This document shows positions 1 to 7,474 of a DNA stretch of 18,039 nt, one piece after another. Numbering within the stretch: the stretch's first letter is position 1; each line of letters begins with the position of its first letter. The position numbers and the translations under genes are program-made. The notes under the pieces were generated by a model. The model was not told where the DNA came from and searched no databases. It was given only the letters and a program-made list of their open reading frames with translations. This DNA comes from a bacterium (GTDB lineage: Bacteria > JACRDZ01 > JAJRWM01). The DNA lies in assembly GCA_024276815.1 (NCBI GenBank), contig JAJRWM010000204.1, positions 1-18,039 of the forward strand, read 5' to 3'.

Positions 1-2
1 AC

Positions 3-1522
3 GGCCCGGCCTATGTCTTTCTGGGCGTCCTGCAACTGGGGAAAAAAGAAACCGATAAGGCCCTTGTTACTTTTGAAAAAGCTGTTCGGTATGATCCTGA
101 GAGCTATCTGGCCCGTATGCAGTACGGTAGTTTGCTATATGCTAAAGGGCGATACCAGGAGGCGGTCAGGCAGTTTGAAAAGGCCGCGGAGATTCAACCG
201 GATAACCCGACGCCCTTCATTAGCTTGGGGCAACTCTATCTTAAGATGGAAAACCGGCAAAGCGCTATTAACGCCTATACCAGTGCGCTCAACCTGAATC
301 CTTCCAGGGTTGACCTGTACCTGGAACTGGCCAATATCTATGAAGCGACTAATCAGTTCGACAAGGATTTGGAGCAATACGAGACCGTGCTGGCGTTTTC
401 GCCGACCAATATCAGGACAATCGAAAGTATCGCCAACCTTTACCTGAAGAAAAAAGAGATTGATAAAGCTATCAACATTTATCAGCAGGCGTTGCGGAAG
501 AAACCGCGGGATCAGGAAAGTCTGTTCGCTATCGCGGAGATCTATCATAAGCAGGGTGATTATCAGTTGGCCCGTGAATATTATGAGAAAGTGGTTGGTC
601 TTGAGTATTTTTCCGAGTTAGCGATCAAATCGTACGTTACTTTGGCTGAAGTTTACGACAAGCTCGACCTGCTGAACGAAAAGATCGAGGAGTACACGGA
701 ATATACCAAGAACAATATTTCCGATTTCGGGGCCAAATACCTGCTGGCCGAGTTACACGAAAGACAGAATGACTACCAGTTGGCGATTGAGTATTTCGAG
801 GAAATTGTCGCCAAGGAGGGCTTTCTCGCCAATCCTTTCCTGAGAATAAACTCTTATATCCATCTGGGCTATAATTACGGACGGATCGGCAAGCAGAAAG
901 AAGCGATCACCATACTGGAGAAAGCCGCCACTCTTTCGCCGCGAAACCCGGGCTTGTTTTTCTTTCTCGGGCTGGCCTATAACCGGGCCGGTCGTTACCA
1001 GGAAGCGGTTGAGGCCCTGGAAGAATCGATCGGTCTGGATGACACCAATTCCGAGGTCTTCTTCTTCCTGGGTGAAGCTTATGAAAACCTCAGTCAGAAG
1101 TATTACCATCAATCAATTGAACAGTTTCAAAAAGCGATTTTGCTTAACGCCAAAAAAGCGGACGCTTTTAACTATCTGGGCTACCTCTGGGCCGAACGCG
1201 GGGTCCGCCTTGAGGAAGCTCTTGAGGTCATCCGCAAGGCTCTGGAACTGGACCCCAAAACGGCTATTACCTGGACAGCCTGGGCTGGGTATATTATAAA
1301 ATGGGAGAATATGGCAAGGCGTTGTCTTTTATTCTGGACGCCGCGCTCAAGATTGAAAACGACCCGGTTATTTATGACCATCTTGGCGATATTTATTTCC
1401 GCATGAAGGACTGGAAAAGCGCGAGAACGGCCTGGGAAAAATCTTTGGAGTTCAAACCGGAGCAAAAGAACATTATACTGAAGCTGAAAAAACTTCCCGA
1501 CGTCCAGGAAATTGAGAGATAA
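3..1522 (+). pseudogene. TPR-repeat protein, 5' end outside the window, one-base frameshift
   Basis: The reading frame is open from the first bases of the window, so the true start lies upstream. The product is a chain of tetratricopeptide repeats: short helix pairs ending in patterns such as A(L/I)xLxP repeat roughly every 34 residues over about 500 residues. Such proteins are scaffolds; next to a LolB-like lipoprotein it may serve envelope assembly, but no substrate can be read from it. The frame switches around 1253-1262, at CCCCAAAACGG. Upstream the protein reads IRKALELDPK, and downstream, in another frame, GYYLDSLGWVYYKMGEYGKA. The usual TPR wording at this joint is DPxNGxYLDSLGW, so one A appears lost from the A run and inserting it restores a continuous protein to the TAA at 1520. 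No signal peptide can be judged because the N-terminus is missing. The TPR call is firm; whether the frameshift is real is not. Confidence 0.85.
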
Positions 1523-1558
1523 GTCTGCGCGCGTTCATTTCCGCGAGTTGTGTATCCA

Positions 1559-2371
1559 ATGTCTGAAGATAAATATCGTTTCCCGATAAAAGTTATTCTT
1601 GTTCTTTATTTGTTAACCGGGGCGGGCTTGACCGGCTGTTCCCTGAAAAGAACTGCTTTACGCTCTTGGAGCGGTTATTCCCCGGCCCAGCTAACCAACC
1701 TTTACCAACGCCAAAAAGAACAGTGGCCTTCAATTGCCGCCCTCAGGGTCTGGTTCAAAGCTAAAGTTAAACAATCGGAACGTAAAGATTATTTTCGGGG
1801 AGCCTTGTTTTATAAACAGCCGGATCATATCAGGCTTGAACGCTGGGGCTTTATGAACCAGCTTAACGGTATCGTTTTCAGCGACGGCAAACAAACTGTC
1901 CTGGAAATTCCTTCCCGGTCGCTTTACTATGTTGGCAGTCCAAAAGATTTTGCCGGACGTTTCTGGGGGGAGGATATTCTGCCCTCGGAGTTGCCGTATC
2001 TTCTGGCCGCCCAGCCGCCGGACCGGGGGGATAAAGTGGTAAGCGTAAGCCGGGATGGTAAATACCTGGTTCTCCATTATCCTGACTCCCGGCTCCGGGT
2101 TGGTTTTGCAAAAGACAGCGGGGCCGTTATTTATTTAGCCAAACAAACCGTTAGCGGGGAGAAATTATGGGAAATATTTTACGAAAAACCGGTTGCTTTC
2201 AATGGCGTAAAGTTTATGAGCAAGGCGACCATGAAGATAGGCGCTCAAACCATGATTGAATGGCAAATACAAAAAATAACAATTAACACAAAGTTTAAAC
2301 CGGGACTTTTTGAGCCGGATATCCCGGCCAACGCGCGGATCGAACCGCTGAAAAGAGTATTACCGTGGTGA
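1559..2371 (+). CDS. LolB-like outer-membrane lipoprotein (DUF4292 type)
   Basis: The N-terminus has basic residues, a hydrophobic stretch (VILVLYLLTGAG) and the lipobox LTGC, so the protein is exported and lipidated at that cysteine, about residue 27. The mature part of about 240 residues has the alternating beta-strand character of the LolA/LolB fold: FRGALFYKQPDHIRLERWG near the front, then FSDGKQTVLEIP, and a late strand KPGLFEPDIP. This pattern fits the DUF4292/LolB-like family, whose members bind lipoproteins or lipids at the outer membrane. I chose ATG 1559; GTG 1550 is in the same frame and adds three residues, and neither has a strong ribosome-binding site. It follows the TPR gene by 36 bases and overlaps ispE by a few bases, so all three are probably cotranscribed. 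The lipoprotein call is firm and the LolB-like assignment is from pattern only. Confidence 0.75.
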   Translation: MSEDKYRFPIKVILVLYLLTGAGLTGCSLKRTALRSWSGYSPAQLTNLYQRQKEQWPSIAALRVWFKAKVKQSERKDYFRGALFYKQPDHIRLERWGFMNQLNGIVFSDGKQTVLEIPSRSLYYVGSPKDFAGRFWGEDILPSELPYLLAAQPPDRGDKVVSVSRDGKYLVLHYPDSRLRVGFAKDSGAVIYLAKQTVSGEKLWEIFYEKPVAFNGVKFMSKATMKIGAQTMIEWQIQKITINTKFKPGLFEPDIPANARIEPLKRVLPW

Positions 2372-3225
2372 AAAAACTTCTCGTCCAGGCGCGCGCGAAA
2401 ATCAACCTGGGATTGGAAATTACCGGCAAGAGGACTGATGGATATCATGATCTTGAGACTATTTTCCAGGAAATTGAGTTGGCTGACCGGCTGGAGTTAA
2501 GCCTAGGGGGCAGCGAAATATTCCTTGAGGTTGACGACCGCTCGCTGCCGGCTGATGAAAGCAATCTCGCCTGGCGGGCGGCGGAATTGTTTTTGCGGGA
2601 AACCCCGTTTTATTCCGGAGCGCGAATCAAATTATGGAAGAAAATCCCCCGCGGCGCCGGTCTCGGAGGCGGCAGCTCTGACGCGGCGGGCGTGCTTAAG
2701 GGGTTGAATCGGTTGGCCGGCGGGCTTCTCTCAACCGAGACGCTGATGAAGCTGGCGGCCGGTTTAGGCTCCGATGTCCCCTTCTTCATCAAAGGCGGAA
2801 CCGCGTACGCTACCGGGCGGGGAGAAATACTTGAATTTCTGCCGGTTCGAGGGTGGCGGCAAGATGTAATCATTGTCAAGCCGGAAGCAAGCCTGAGCAC
2901 TGAAATTATGTACCGAAGCCTAAAAATTGAATTGACAAGCAGGCTGGAAAATATTAGAATGCTACGGCGTGAATTATTGGCGAATAGTTTTCTGGACCTG
3001 GGCCGTTACCTTTTTAATCGTTTTGAGAAAACGGCCGATTCTCTTTGCCCTGAAACCGGAATCATTAAACAGCGGCTACTGGAATCAGGTTGCGGGGCGG
3101 CTCTTTTGTGCGGAAGCGGGTCCGCTGTTTTCGGTTTGGCCGGAAGCCTGGAGGACGCGCGGAGGATATCTGACAACTGGAAGAGAAGAGGAGAAACCGT
3201 TTTCGTTACCAAGATATGCAGTTAA
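2368..3225 (+). CDS. ispE: 4-diphosphocytidyl-2-C-methyl-D-erythritol kinase
   Basis: IspE phosphorylates the 2-hydroxyl of CDP-methylerythritol with ATP, a cytoplasmic step of the MEP pathway to isopentenyl diphosphate. The 285-residue product matches the family length. It has the N-terminal AKINLGLEI with the conserved lysine, the GHMP-kinase ATP loop PRGAGLGGGSSDAAGVL near residues 94-110, and GLGSDVPFF with the catalytic aspartate near residue 136. A late glycine-rich motif (LCGSGSAVFG) completes the GHMP fold. Two GTG codons lie side by side at 2365 and 2368; I prefer 2368 because it overlaps the upstream TGA as GTGA, the usual coupled arrangement. The gene looks intact, unlike several neighbours. 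Its presence shows that the organism uses the MEP rather than the mevalonate route. Confidence 0.95.
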   Translation: MKKLLVQARAKINLGLEITGKRTDGYHDLETIFQEIELADRLELSLGGSEIFLEVDDRSLPADESNLAWRAAELFLRETPFYSGARIKLWKKIPRGAGLGGGSSDAAGVLKGLNRLAGGLLSTETLMKLAAGLGSDVPFFIKGGTAYATGRGEILEFLPVRGWRQDVIIVKPEASLSTEIMYRSLKIELTSRLENIRMLRRELLANSFLDLGRYLFNRFEKTADSLCPETGIIKQRLLESGCGAALLCGSGSAVFGLAGSLEDARRISDNWKRRGETVFVTKICS

Positions 3226-3254
3226 ATGCTTAATGACTGGAAGGTGGAGCGATA

Positions 3255-3662
3255 ATGAAAATCACAGAGGTAAGAATTTTTACACGGGATAATTCAGATG
3301 ACAAGGTCAAGGCTTACGTCAGTGTGACTTTTGAAGACGCTTTCGTGGTTCGGGACCTGAAAATTCTTGAAGGTGTAAATGGTCTACTGGTCGTCATGCC
3401 TAGCCGCCGCATGCATATTTCTTGTTCCGAATGTGGTTATAAGAACCGCTATAAAAGTCGTTTTTGTAACCAGTGTGGTAAAAACATCGAAAAGGTTTCC
3501 CAGCAAATACCGGTCAGTCGCAAAGAGGAATATCGCGATATCGCGCACCCGATAAACACGGAAATGCGTAACTATATGCAGGGCGCTATCATCAAAGCGT
3601 ACGAAGAACATATTAAACATAGCGGTAACGCTGACAAGGCGGACATGGAAGAAATCAGCTAG
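3255..3662 (+). CDS. spoVG: SpoVG-family protein with inserted zinc ribbon
   Basis: SpoVG proteins are small nucleic-acid-binding regulators, first known from Bacillus sporulation and found in many non-sporulating bacteria. The family core is clear: MKITEVRIF at the start, then AYVSVTFEDAFVVRDLKI, GLLVVMPSRR and EYRDIAHPIN followed by the C-terminal helix. At 135 residues it is longer than the usual 85-100. The extra length is an insert between MPSRR and EYRDIAHPIN carrying four cysteines, Cys57, Cys60, Cys71 and Cys74 (CSEC and CNQC), the spacing of a C4 zinc ribbon. In ordinary SpoVG this point is a short loop. The start ATG follows GGTGGAG with good spacing. It lies 29 bases after ispE and before tRNA-Gln/glmU, as in Bacillus, so the placement is ancestral rather than proof of sporulation; no sporulation gene is seen nearby. 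Confidence 0.93.
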   Translation: MKITEVRIFTRDNSDDKVKAYVSVTFEDAFVVRDLKILEGVNGLLVVMPSRRMHISCSECGYKNRYKSRFCNQCGKNIEKVSQQIPVSRKEEYRDIAHPINTEMRNYMQGAIIKAYEEHIKHSGNADKADMEEIS

Positions 3663-3692
3663 TATTTAGTTTTACCTGAATATCTTCTGACT

Positions 3693-3767
3693 TGGGGCGT
3701 CGTCAAGTGGTAAGACACAGGTTTTTGGTGCCTGCATTCGAAGGTTCGAATCCTTCCGCCCCAGCCA
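3693..3767 (+). tRNA. tRNA-Gln (UUG), copy 1
   Basis: A full cloverleaf can be drawn. The acceptor stem TGGGGCG pairs with CGCCCCA, the anticodon stem CAGGT with GCCTG around the loop TTTTGGT (anticodon TTG), the T arm reads AGGTTCGAATCCT, and the CCA end is encoded. It differs from copy 2 by a single base in the D loop (GTGG versus GCGG). It sits 30 bases after spoVG. Confidence 0.95.
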
Positions 3768-3778
3768 AAACGGAAGTC

Positions 3779-3854
3779 ATGTTGAAGCATCCGCAATAAT
3801 CTTAGCGACCAGTGGCTGAAACGAGTATGGGAAAAGTTGTTAAAGCTTAAACAT
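3779..3854 (+). pseudogene. Decayed fragment of glmU 5' end
   Basis: This stretch between the two tRNA genes is a degenerate copy of the first 25 or so codons of glmU. It keeps the ATGTTGAA start and, after a one-base indel, the frame reads IILATSG then a stop where glmU reads IILAAGEGTRM. Internal stops and indels show it is not translated into anything useful. It was left behind by the tandem duplication. Confidence 0.75.
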
Positions 3855-3872
3855 ACCTAAAATCTTCTAACT

Positions 3873-3947
3873 TGGGGCGTCGTCAAGCGGTAAGACACAG
3901 GTTTTTGGTGCCTGCATTCGAAGGTTCGAATCCTTCCGCCCCAGCCA
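3873..3947 (+). tRNA. tRNA-Gln (UUG), copy 2
   Basis: It has the same cloverleaf as copy 1, with anticodon TTG in the loop TTTTGGT and an encoded CCA, and differs by one base in the D loop. Only 11 bases separate it from the glmU ATG. The near identity of the tRNAs beside strongly diverged flanks points to selection or gene conversion acting on the tRNA. Confidence 0.95.
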
Positions 3948-3958
3948 GAGCAGGATTC

Positions 3959-5032
3959 ATGTTGAATATATCGGTAATAATTTTGGCGGCGGGCGAAGGG
4001 ACGCGTATGAAGTCGTCTTTGCCCAAAGTTTTACATAAAGTCAATGGCGTTCCTATGCTGTCCTTTTTACTGATGACCCTGGACAGGCTGAAAGTCAAAC
4101 AAAAAATCGCCGTGCTCGGATATAAAAAAGAGCTGGTTCGCGAAATTTTGCCGGCCCGGGTTGAATGGGTGGAGCAGAAAGAGCGGCTGGGAACCGGTCA
4201 CGCGGTCAAGATCGTGCTGGCGGCAAAACCTGAGCTTGAGGAGACCGTGCTGGTGCTGTGCGGGGACATTCCGCTGTTAACGGCGGAGACCCTGGAACGC
4301 TTGATCAGCAGCCATGAAAAAAGTGGCTGCGGTATAACTATTTTGAGCGCCATCAAGGAAACGCCTTTCGCTTATGGCCGGATTGTTCGGGGGGACAAGG
4401 GAGAAGTCCTTCGTATCGTTGAAGAGAAAGACGCGACAGACTAGGAGCGGAAGCTGAAGGAGATCAACAGCGGAATTTATTGTTTTAACAGCGCCGCGTT
4501 AAGAAACAGCCTTGAGCGGGTTACCGCTAATAATCAGCAGGGCGAATACTACCTGACGGACGTCATCGAGATTTACCGCAAACAGGGAGGCAGGGTCGAC
4601 GCGGTTATTGCTCACGACGATCTCGAAATCACCGGGATCAACTCGCGGGCAGATCTCTCGTGGGCCGGCAAGTATCTTAACCGGCAAACCGTCAGGAAAT
4701 GGCAAAACAATGGCGTTACGGTGGTTGATCCGGAAAACACTTATATTGATGTCAGGGTAGAGATCGGCAAAGATACCGTAATCGAGCCGATGACTTTTTT
4801 AACGGGCGAAACCAGGATTGGCGCTAACTGTCAAATTGGCCCGGTTACCCAGGTTGTTGACAGCCAGCTTCAGGACAACGTCAGGGTAAAATTTTCTGTT
4901 TTGGCGAATGTTGACCTGGAGAGCGGGACCGTCATCGCTCCCTTCAGCCATATCAGGCATGCCGCTGAGGCTCCCGGCAAGGAAATTTCCGAGTACCATA
5001 AAACAGCCGGGAATGGTAAAATATCACCATAG
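3959..5032 (+). pseudogene. glmU: Bifunctional GlcNAc-1-P uridyltransferase / GlcN-1-P acetyltransferase, broken
   Basis: GlmU makes UDP-GlcNAc for peptidoglycan and lipopolysaccharide. The N-terminal uridyltransferase domain is clear: LAAGEGTRMKSSLPKVLH (nucleotide-binding loop), LGTGHAV, LCGDIPLL (metal-binding Asp) and YGRIVR. After EEKDATD there is a TAG at 4442-4444, where the family has a glutamate, and the same frame continues with ERKLKEINSGIYCFN and on into the left-handed beta-helix domain (VIEPMTFLTGETRIG, VRVKFSVLANVDLESGTVI, PFSHIRHAAE). The frame then becomes unlike GlmU and stops at 5030-5032, after about 358 codons instead of about 455. The missing part holds the acetyl-CoA site. 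About 120 bases remain before prs, too few for the rest, so there is both substitution and deletion. Start ATG 3959 is chosen from the family N-terminus. Neither activity is expected from the TAG-ended 161-residue product. Confidence 0.9.
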
Positions 5033-5140
5033 GCTCCCGGAACGAAATTTTAGTCGCCTGCTGGTGGTTTTAACGATAAGAACACTCCGGCGGCGCCTGT
5101 TATTCAATAAACATAAACCATATTCTTATCGCCGGACCTT
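5033..5140 (+). pseudogene. Possible eroded glmU 3' end
   Basis: Between the glmU stop and the prs ribosome-binding site there is no intact frame. Pieces resemble back-translated GlmU C-terminal sequence. Just upstream, KTAGNGKIS recalls KKTxIGNGSKISHL; further on, the bases around 5050-5090 can be matched loosely to the NIGAGxITxNYDGKNK region with frame changes. This is weak and could be chance. Confidence 0.3.
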
Positions 5141-5143
5141 CTG

Positions 5144-5157
5144 AAGGAGGGGAAATT
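5144..5157 (+). promoter_or_regulatory. Ribosome-binding site and apparent ATT start of prs
   Basis: AAGGAGG at 5144-5150 is followed four bases later by ATT at 5155-5157. The conserved Prs N-terminus (KLFSGTSNPVLAAEISERL) begins right after. No ATG, GTG or TTG lies in frame between the last upstream stop (5077-5079) and TTG 5227, which would delete this conserved part. ATT is therefore the likely start, or a damaged ATG. Confidence 0.6.
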
Positions 5158-6096
5158 AAAAGGGAGAAGTTAAAATTATTTTCCGGGACATCCAATCCGG
5201 TTCTGGCCGCGGAAATCAGCGAACGTTTGGATTTGCCGCTTGGAAACATATTGATAAGGCCCTTCAGCGACGGCGAGACCTTTGTCAAGATCCTCGACAA
5301 CGTAAGGGGAGGCGACGTCTTTTTGTTACAGTCGATCTCTCCGCCGGTCAACCATAACCTCATGGAACTATTGATTATGGTTGACGCTTTCCGCCGCTCC
5401 AGCGCCCAGAGTATTACCGCCGTTATTCCCTACTACGGCTATGCGCGGCAGGATCGGAAGGTTGAGGCCAGGGTGCCCATAACTTCCAAGTTGGTTGCCA
5501 ACCTCTGCGCTACCGCCGGAATCAACCGTTTGGTCACAATGGATTTACACGCCGGGCAGATCCAGGGATTCTTTGATATCCCGGTGGACCATTTATACGC
5601 GAACCCGGTTTTACTCGATTACTTCAAACAACTTAATCTGGAGAATCTGGTGGTGGTGTCTCCCGACGCCGGCGGAGTTGAGCGGGCCAGGGCGTTCGCC
5701 AAAAGAATAGAAGCTTCCATCGCTATTATTGATAAACGCCGCACAGATTATAATGAGGCTGAAGTTATGAATATTATCGGAGATATCGAAGGCAAAAACG
5801 CCCTGGTTCTGGATGATATCATTGACACGGCCGGCACTCTGACCAAGGCTGTTCAGGTTCTGATGGAAAAGGGCGTCAAGTCTGTTTACGCGGCCGGCAC
5901 CCATGCCATACTTTCAGGGCCGGCTATTGAGCGGATAGAAAATTCCGCAATCAAGGAGCTGGTCATTACTAATTCCATCCCCTTGCCTGAGGAAAAAAGA
6001 ATTTCAAGAATCAAGGTCTTGTCCGTAGCGGCTCTTTTCGCCGAAACAATCAAACGCATCCATGAACATCAGTCTGTGAGTTCATTGTTTGTATAA
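5155..6096 (+). CDS. prs: Ribose-phosphate pyrophosphokinase (PRPP synthetase)
   Basis: Prs transfers pyrophosphate from ATP to ribose 5-phosphate, giving PRPP for nucleotide, His and Trp synthesis. From ATT 5155 the product has 313 residues, the usual length. Visible motifs are KLFSGTSNP at the front, IRPFSDGE, the catalytic flexible loop region YYGYARQDRKVEARVPI, MDLHAGQIQGFFDIPVDHL, VSPDAGGVERARAFAK and the PRPP-binding loop VLDDIIDTAGTL. All are intact, so the enzyme should be active if translated. The only oddity is the start: there is a good Shine-Dalgarno sequence but no standard start codon (see the separate entry). The gene follows the broken glmU and precedes rplY, an order conserved in Firmicutes and some diderms. 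Confidence 0.95.
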   Translation: MKREKLKLFSGTSNPVLAAEISERLDLPLGNILIRPFSDGETFVKILDNVRGGDVFLLQSISPPVNHNLMELLIMVDAFRRSSAQSITAVIPYYGYARQDRKVEARVPITSKLVANLCATAGINRLVTMDLHAGQIQGFFDIPVDHLYANPVLLDYFKQLNLENLVVVSPDAGGVERARAFAKRIEASIAIIDKRRTDYNEAEVMNIIGDIEGKNALVLDDIIDTAGTLTKAVQVLMEKGVKSVYAAGTHAILSGPAIERIENSAIKELVITNSIPLPEEKRISRIKVLSVAALFAETIKRIHEHQSVSSLFV

Positions 6097-6115
6097 CATA
6101 AGGATTAAATTAAAA

Positions 6116-6132
6116 GAGGAGACAGAAAATTG
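6116..6132 (+). promoter_or_regulatory. Ribosome-binding site deciding the TTG start of rplY
   Basis: GAGGAG at 6116-6121 lies eight bases before TTG 6130. The L25 N-terminus ([11 protein letters not shown]) begins four residues after this codon, which supports TTG as the start. Confidence 0.75.
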
Positions 6133-6801
6133 GAGCAGATAGATTTGGCGGTTGAATTAAGGACGGAAAGCGGTAAAACCGTCGCGAGAAATTTGCGGCG
6201 CAACAAGATGGTTCCGGCTAACCTGCATGGTATCAACAAGAAAGAAGCGATGTCGCTCAAGCTGAATACCAAGGAGTTTCTCCAGGCGGTTCATACTGAG
6301 GCCGGAGAACAGGTCATCTTTAACCTTGTAATCGCCGGCGCCAAGAAAAAAACTCCTGAAACGGCGATTGTTAAAGAAGTTCAATACGACAAGATCAATG
6401 GTTTTGTTCAGCATGTCGATTTTGTCCAGATATCCCTGAAAGAGAAAATCACTGTAGCGGTGCCGGTGCATTTGACCGGTCATGCCATTGGGGTCAAAGA
6501 TGGTGGCGTTCTGGATCAAATCCTCCACGAGTTGCAAATCGAAGCGTTACCTACCGATATCCCCGAACACATCGCTATCGATGTTACCAGTTTAAAGATA
6601 GGCGACTCGGTTTTAGTGGGTGCGGTGGCTCAGGATAAGAGCTTTAATATTCTCAATAATGATGATGAGTTAATCGTCGTAATCAGTCACCAGGCCAGCG
6701 TTGCCGAAGGCGAGGGAGCCGGTGAGGAAAGCGCCGAAGGCGCTTCTATTGAACCGGAAGTCGCCAGCCGCGGCAAAGAAAAAGACGCTGAAGGATCCTG
6801 A
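6130..6801 (+). CDS. rplY: Ribosomal protein bL25, long TL5/CTC form
   Basis: bL25 binds 5S rRNA in the large ribosomal subunit. The N-terminal L25 domain covers about residues 1-95 ([27 protein letters not shown], then [19 protein letters not shown]). A second beta domain of the TL5/CTC type follows at about 96-190 ([20 protein letters not shown], then [22 protein letters not shown]). The last 35 residues are a low-complexity Glu/Ala/Gly tail typical of this long form. The 223-residue length fits. The start is TTG with a good ribosome-binding site. It lies 33 bases after prs and directly abuts pth (TTG two bases after the TGA), so the two are probably translated from one message. No lesion is seen. 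Confidence 0.95.
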   Translation: MEQIDLAVELRTESGKTVARNLRRNKMVPANLHGINKKEAMSLKLNTKEFLQAVHTEAGEQVIFNLVIAGAKKKTPETAIVKEVQYDKINGFVQHVDFVQISLKEKITVAVPVHLTGHAIGVKDGGVLDQILHELQIEALPTDIPEHIAIDVTSLKIGDSVLVGAVAQDKSFNILNNDDELIVVISHQASVAEGEGAGEESAEGASIEPEVASRGKEKDAEGS

Positions 6802-6803
6802 GT

Positions 6804-7418
6804 TTGATCCGTCTCCTGGCGGGATTGGGAAATCCCGGTCGGCAATATGCGCGTAATCGCCATAACCTGGGATTTCGCGTTCTGGACCTGCTTGCTTGTT
6901 CGGAAAAACTTGAGTGGCAGTAAAAAACGAAATGTTCTTCCTCGTCGTTTTACCATGACCGCAAAAAGGTTTGGTTGCTAAAGCCCTTGACTTACATGAA
7001 TCTCAGCGGCGAAGCGCTGGCGTCTTTTGCCCGCAAAAAGGGAGTCGCGCCGGAGGAAATCCTGGTAATTCATGATGAAATCGCTCTGCCGTTGGGACAA
7101 ATCCGCTTAAAACAATCAGGCGGCGCCGGAGGACACAACGGGCTTCGCTCGGTCATCAACTCCCTGGGGACCACTGACTTTTGCCGGCTCCGGCTGGGAA
7201 TTGGCGGCACTCCTCCCGGTATTGAACTTTCCACCTACGTGCTGGCCAATTTTTTATCCGAAGAGGAAGGTGCCGTCGTGAAAATGATCGAGGACGCGGT
7301 GGCTTGTTGCCGGCAGGTTCTTGACGCCGGCTTTGCCAAAACAATGACCTCTGTCAACCGGCGGAAACCCCGGGCCGGAGATGCTTTATCGAGCGGGCAA
7401 ACTCCCACCTCCGAATAA
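6804..7418 (+). pseudogene. pth: Peptidyl-tRNA hydrolase with in-frame TAA
   Basis: Pth cleaves peptidyl-tRNA that falls off ribosomes and is normally essential. From TTG 6804 the frame reads [21 protein letters not shown], with the catalytic His at residue 20, then meets TAA at 6921-6923 (codon 40). The same frame continues with no shift into KKVWLLKPLTYMNLSGEAL (substrate Asn), HDEIALPLG (catalytic Asp region), GGAGGHNGLRSV and LRLGIGGTPPG. All active-site residues are present apart from the stop. Ignoring the stop, the length is 204 codons, as expected. A single substitution in a GAA, CAA or AAA codon would explain the TAA. Restart at the TTG near 6975 would lack the catalytic His. The family call is firm; whether the gene works depends on the stop being real. 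Confidence 0.92.
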
Positions 7419-7474
7419 CCGCTATATCCTGGAACACGTTGTGATTTGTCCTCAGATTAATTTGGGAGAAGAGA

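Larger units (their letters stand above)
3674..4034. repeat. Imperfect 180-bp tandem duplication (tRNA-Gln plus glmU 5' end)
   Basis: Shifting the sequence by 180 bases aligns 3674-3854 with roughly 3855-4034. The tRNA parts are almost identical. About 20 bases before each tRNA also match (ACCTGAATATCTTCTGAC versus ACCTAAAATCTTCTAAC). The match continues beyond the CCA: ATGTTGAA at 3779 lines up exactly with the glmU start ATGTTGAA at 3959, AATAATCTTAGCG with AATAATTTTGGCG, and ACGAGTATG with ACGCGTATG at exactly 180 bases offset. So the unit that was duplicated included the first part of glmU. Confidence 0.85.

Noticed and set aside
3693-3947. tRNA-Gln repeat as attL/attR of an integrated element
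   Set aside because: Only about 105 bases separate the tRNAs, and these are a decayed copy of glmU rather than mobile-element DNA. The repeat extends beyond the tRNA on both sides, which fits tandem duplication.
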